Below, piece after piece: positions 4,633 through 5,365 of a stretch of 5,365 nucleotides of DNA. The notes beneath the pieces were generated by a model. That model saw nothing but the letters and a program-made list of their open reading frames with translations. It ran no database searches and was not told the DNA's origin. The translations under genes were made by a program, and so were the position numbers. This stretch comes from CAYRFE01 sp964539615 (lineage in GTDB: Bacteria; Macinerneyibacteriota; Macinerneyibacteria; Macinerneyibacteriales; CAYRFE01), in contig CAZIJP010000164.1 of the NCBI GenBank assembly GCA_964539615.1, forward strand, positions 1 through 5,365, given 5' to 3'. The first letter of the stretch is position 1, and each line of letters begins with the position of its first letter.

Positions 4633-5365
4633 TTACCCCCCATATGGAATTTTTTTTAGGTACGCTGCAACGTTGTCGATTATGAAATCCGGCGTAGACG
4701 CTCCAGCGGTTATACCCACCGCATTATAGTGCATCAATTTTGAATAATCAAGCTCTTTTTCGGTCTCAATATGAATTGCAGGCACTTTTTTTGACACTAA
4801 TTCAAAAAGTTTGCGGGTATTAGCGCTGTTCTTCCCGCCAACCACGATCATGAAGTCAACTTTTCGCGCCAAGTCGAGCGCATCCTTCTGACGCATTTCC
4901 GTTGCATCACATATTGTGTTGAACAAAAGAACCTCGGATGAGACCTCGGCAGCTTTCCCGCATAATGCTGCGAAATGCTCTTTACTGCGTGTCGTCTGAG
5001 ACACGATGCCGACCTTTTTCGTTTTAAAAACGGCATCATTTTCATCGGCGGCAACTATGCCTTGATAATCAGTGTAACTCAATATGGCATGCACTTCGGG
5101 ATGTTCTTCCTCACCGAAAATGATGACCTCATATCCGTTCTTATAAAGATACTCCGCTCGCCGTTGGGCGTTTTTTACAAACGGACATGTTGCATCGATA
5201 ACGTGGGCGCCCTTAGCGTTTATTGCAGCTTCCAATTCTTTTGTGATCCCATGCGACCGTATGATCACGATATCGCCTGTTTCGAGAGCGTCGGCAGATT
5301 CGATGACGTGTACGCCCTTTTCATCTAATAATGTAACGACCTGCGGATTATGAATGAGCGGCCCC
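4633..5365 (-). CDS. ispH: 4-hydroxy-3-methylbut-2-enyl diphosphate reductase (5' end off the window)
   Basis: The final MEP-pathway enzyme (LytB) reduces HMBPP to IPP and DMAPP with an Fe-S cluster. The frame is open to the right edge; 243 residues are present, beginning GPLIHNPQVV, and about 36 N-terminal residues with the first cluster cysteine (RGFCAGV region in E. coli) lie outside. Seen, numbering from the first complete codon: His5 (IHN), His38 (RSHG), cluster Cys60 (DATCP), His88 and the proton-donor Glu90 (HPEV), Thr124 and Thr125 (QTT), cluster Cys152 (TICDAT), GKNSANT at 177-183, and GASTPD near the C-terminus. These match the E. coli substrate-pocket and cluster residues His41, His74, Cys96, His124, Glu126, Cys197 and the SxN motif. 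A GTG at 5268 is internal, not the start, because GPLIHN lies upstream of it. The stop is 6 nt before rpsA. In some Clostridia the two are one fused protein; here they are separate. Confidence 0.97.
   Translation of the reverse strand, partial: GPLIHNPQVVTLLDEKGVHVIESADALETGDIVIIRSHGITKELEAAINAKGAHVIDATCPFVKNAQRRAEYLYKNGYEVIIFGEEEHPEVHAILSYTDYQGIVAADENDAVFKTKKVGIVSQTTRSKEHFAALCGKAAEVSSEVLLFNTICDATEMRQKDALDLARKVDFMIVVGGKNSANTRKLFELVSKKVPAIHIETEKELDYSKLMHYNAVGITAGASTPDFIIDNVAAYLKKIPYGG
4636..4641 (-). promoter_or_regulatory. Ribosome-binding site of rpsA embedded in the ispH 3' end
   Basis: Six G on the minus strand form the last two sense codons (Gly-Gly) of ispH and lie 9 nt before the rpsA ATG. 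The ispH stop falls between the two. Ribosomes finishing ispH would cover this site, which fits translational coupling or reinitiation. It is not a perfect AGGAGG, and a second AGG (4628-4630) sits too near the start to serve. Confidence 0.5.

Noticed and set aside
5266..5268. GTG 5268 as the start of ispH.
   Set aside because: The frame continues to the window edge and encodes the conserved GPLIHNPQVV block, so the gene is simply cut by the edge.
1..5365. tRNA, rRNA, CRISPR array, insertion sequence or riboswitch.
   Set aside because: No cloverleaf, regularly spaced palindromic repeats, transposase motifs or terminal inverted repeats were seen. The only noncoding stretch of note is 56-126, which holds the terminator.

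Overview
The window holds a tightly packed block of bacterial chromosomal genes, all read on the minus strand. In transcription order (right to left) they are: the C-terminal four-fifths or more of ispH (last isoprenoid step of the MEP pathway), rpsA (ribosomal protein S1, six S1 domains), nth (endonuclease III), a secreted or membrane-anchored staphylococcal-type nuclease with an Ada-like zinc-binding tail, a classical short-chain dehydrogenase/reductase (SDR), and a very AT-rich gene whose product resembles class III nucleotide cyclases. The first about 120 bases hold a strong factor-independent terminator and what may be the tail of a convergent plus-strand gene.

The organism is a bacterium using the MEP pathway. 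Its housekeeping genes are of middling GC (hand counts of 28/60 in an rpsA stretch and 35/60 in an SDR stretch). A six-domain, 564-residue S1 is the form typical of Gram-negative-type (diderm) lineages rather than the shorter S1 of many Firmicutes. The ispH-rpsA adjacency recalls Clostridia and some other phyla, where the two can be one fused gene. I cannot name the phylum from this window.

The gene junctions are compact. ispH to rpsA has a 6-nt gap with the ribosome-binding purines inside the last ispH codons. nth and the nuclease overlap by 14 nt. The nuclease and SDR are 12 nt apart. The SDR and cyclase-like gene are 5 nt apart. The one break is between rpsA and nth, where a perfect 10-bp GC-rich hairpin plus U-run ends exactly at the nth start codon. 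The high-output ispH-rpsA unit is therefore probably separated by attenuation from the nth-nuclease-SDR-cyclase unit.

The most unusual content is the last gene, 127-867. It is about 23% GC in two hand-counted 60-base stretches, against about 47-58% in its neighbours. It keeps the two metal-binding aspartate motifs of class III cyclases but not an obvious catalytic Asn/Arg pair. It looks horizontally acquired and may be an orphan signalling or defence-type cyclase. No effector gene is visible beside it.
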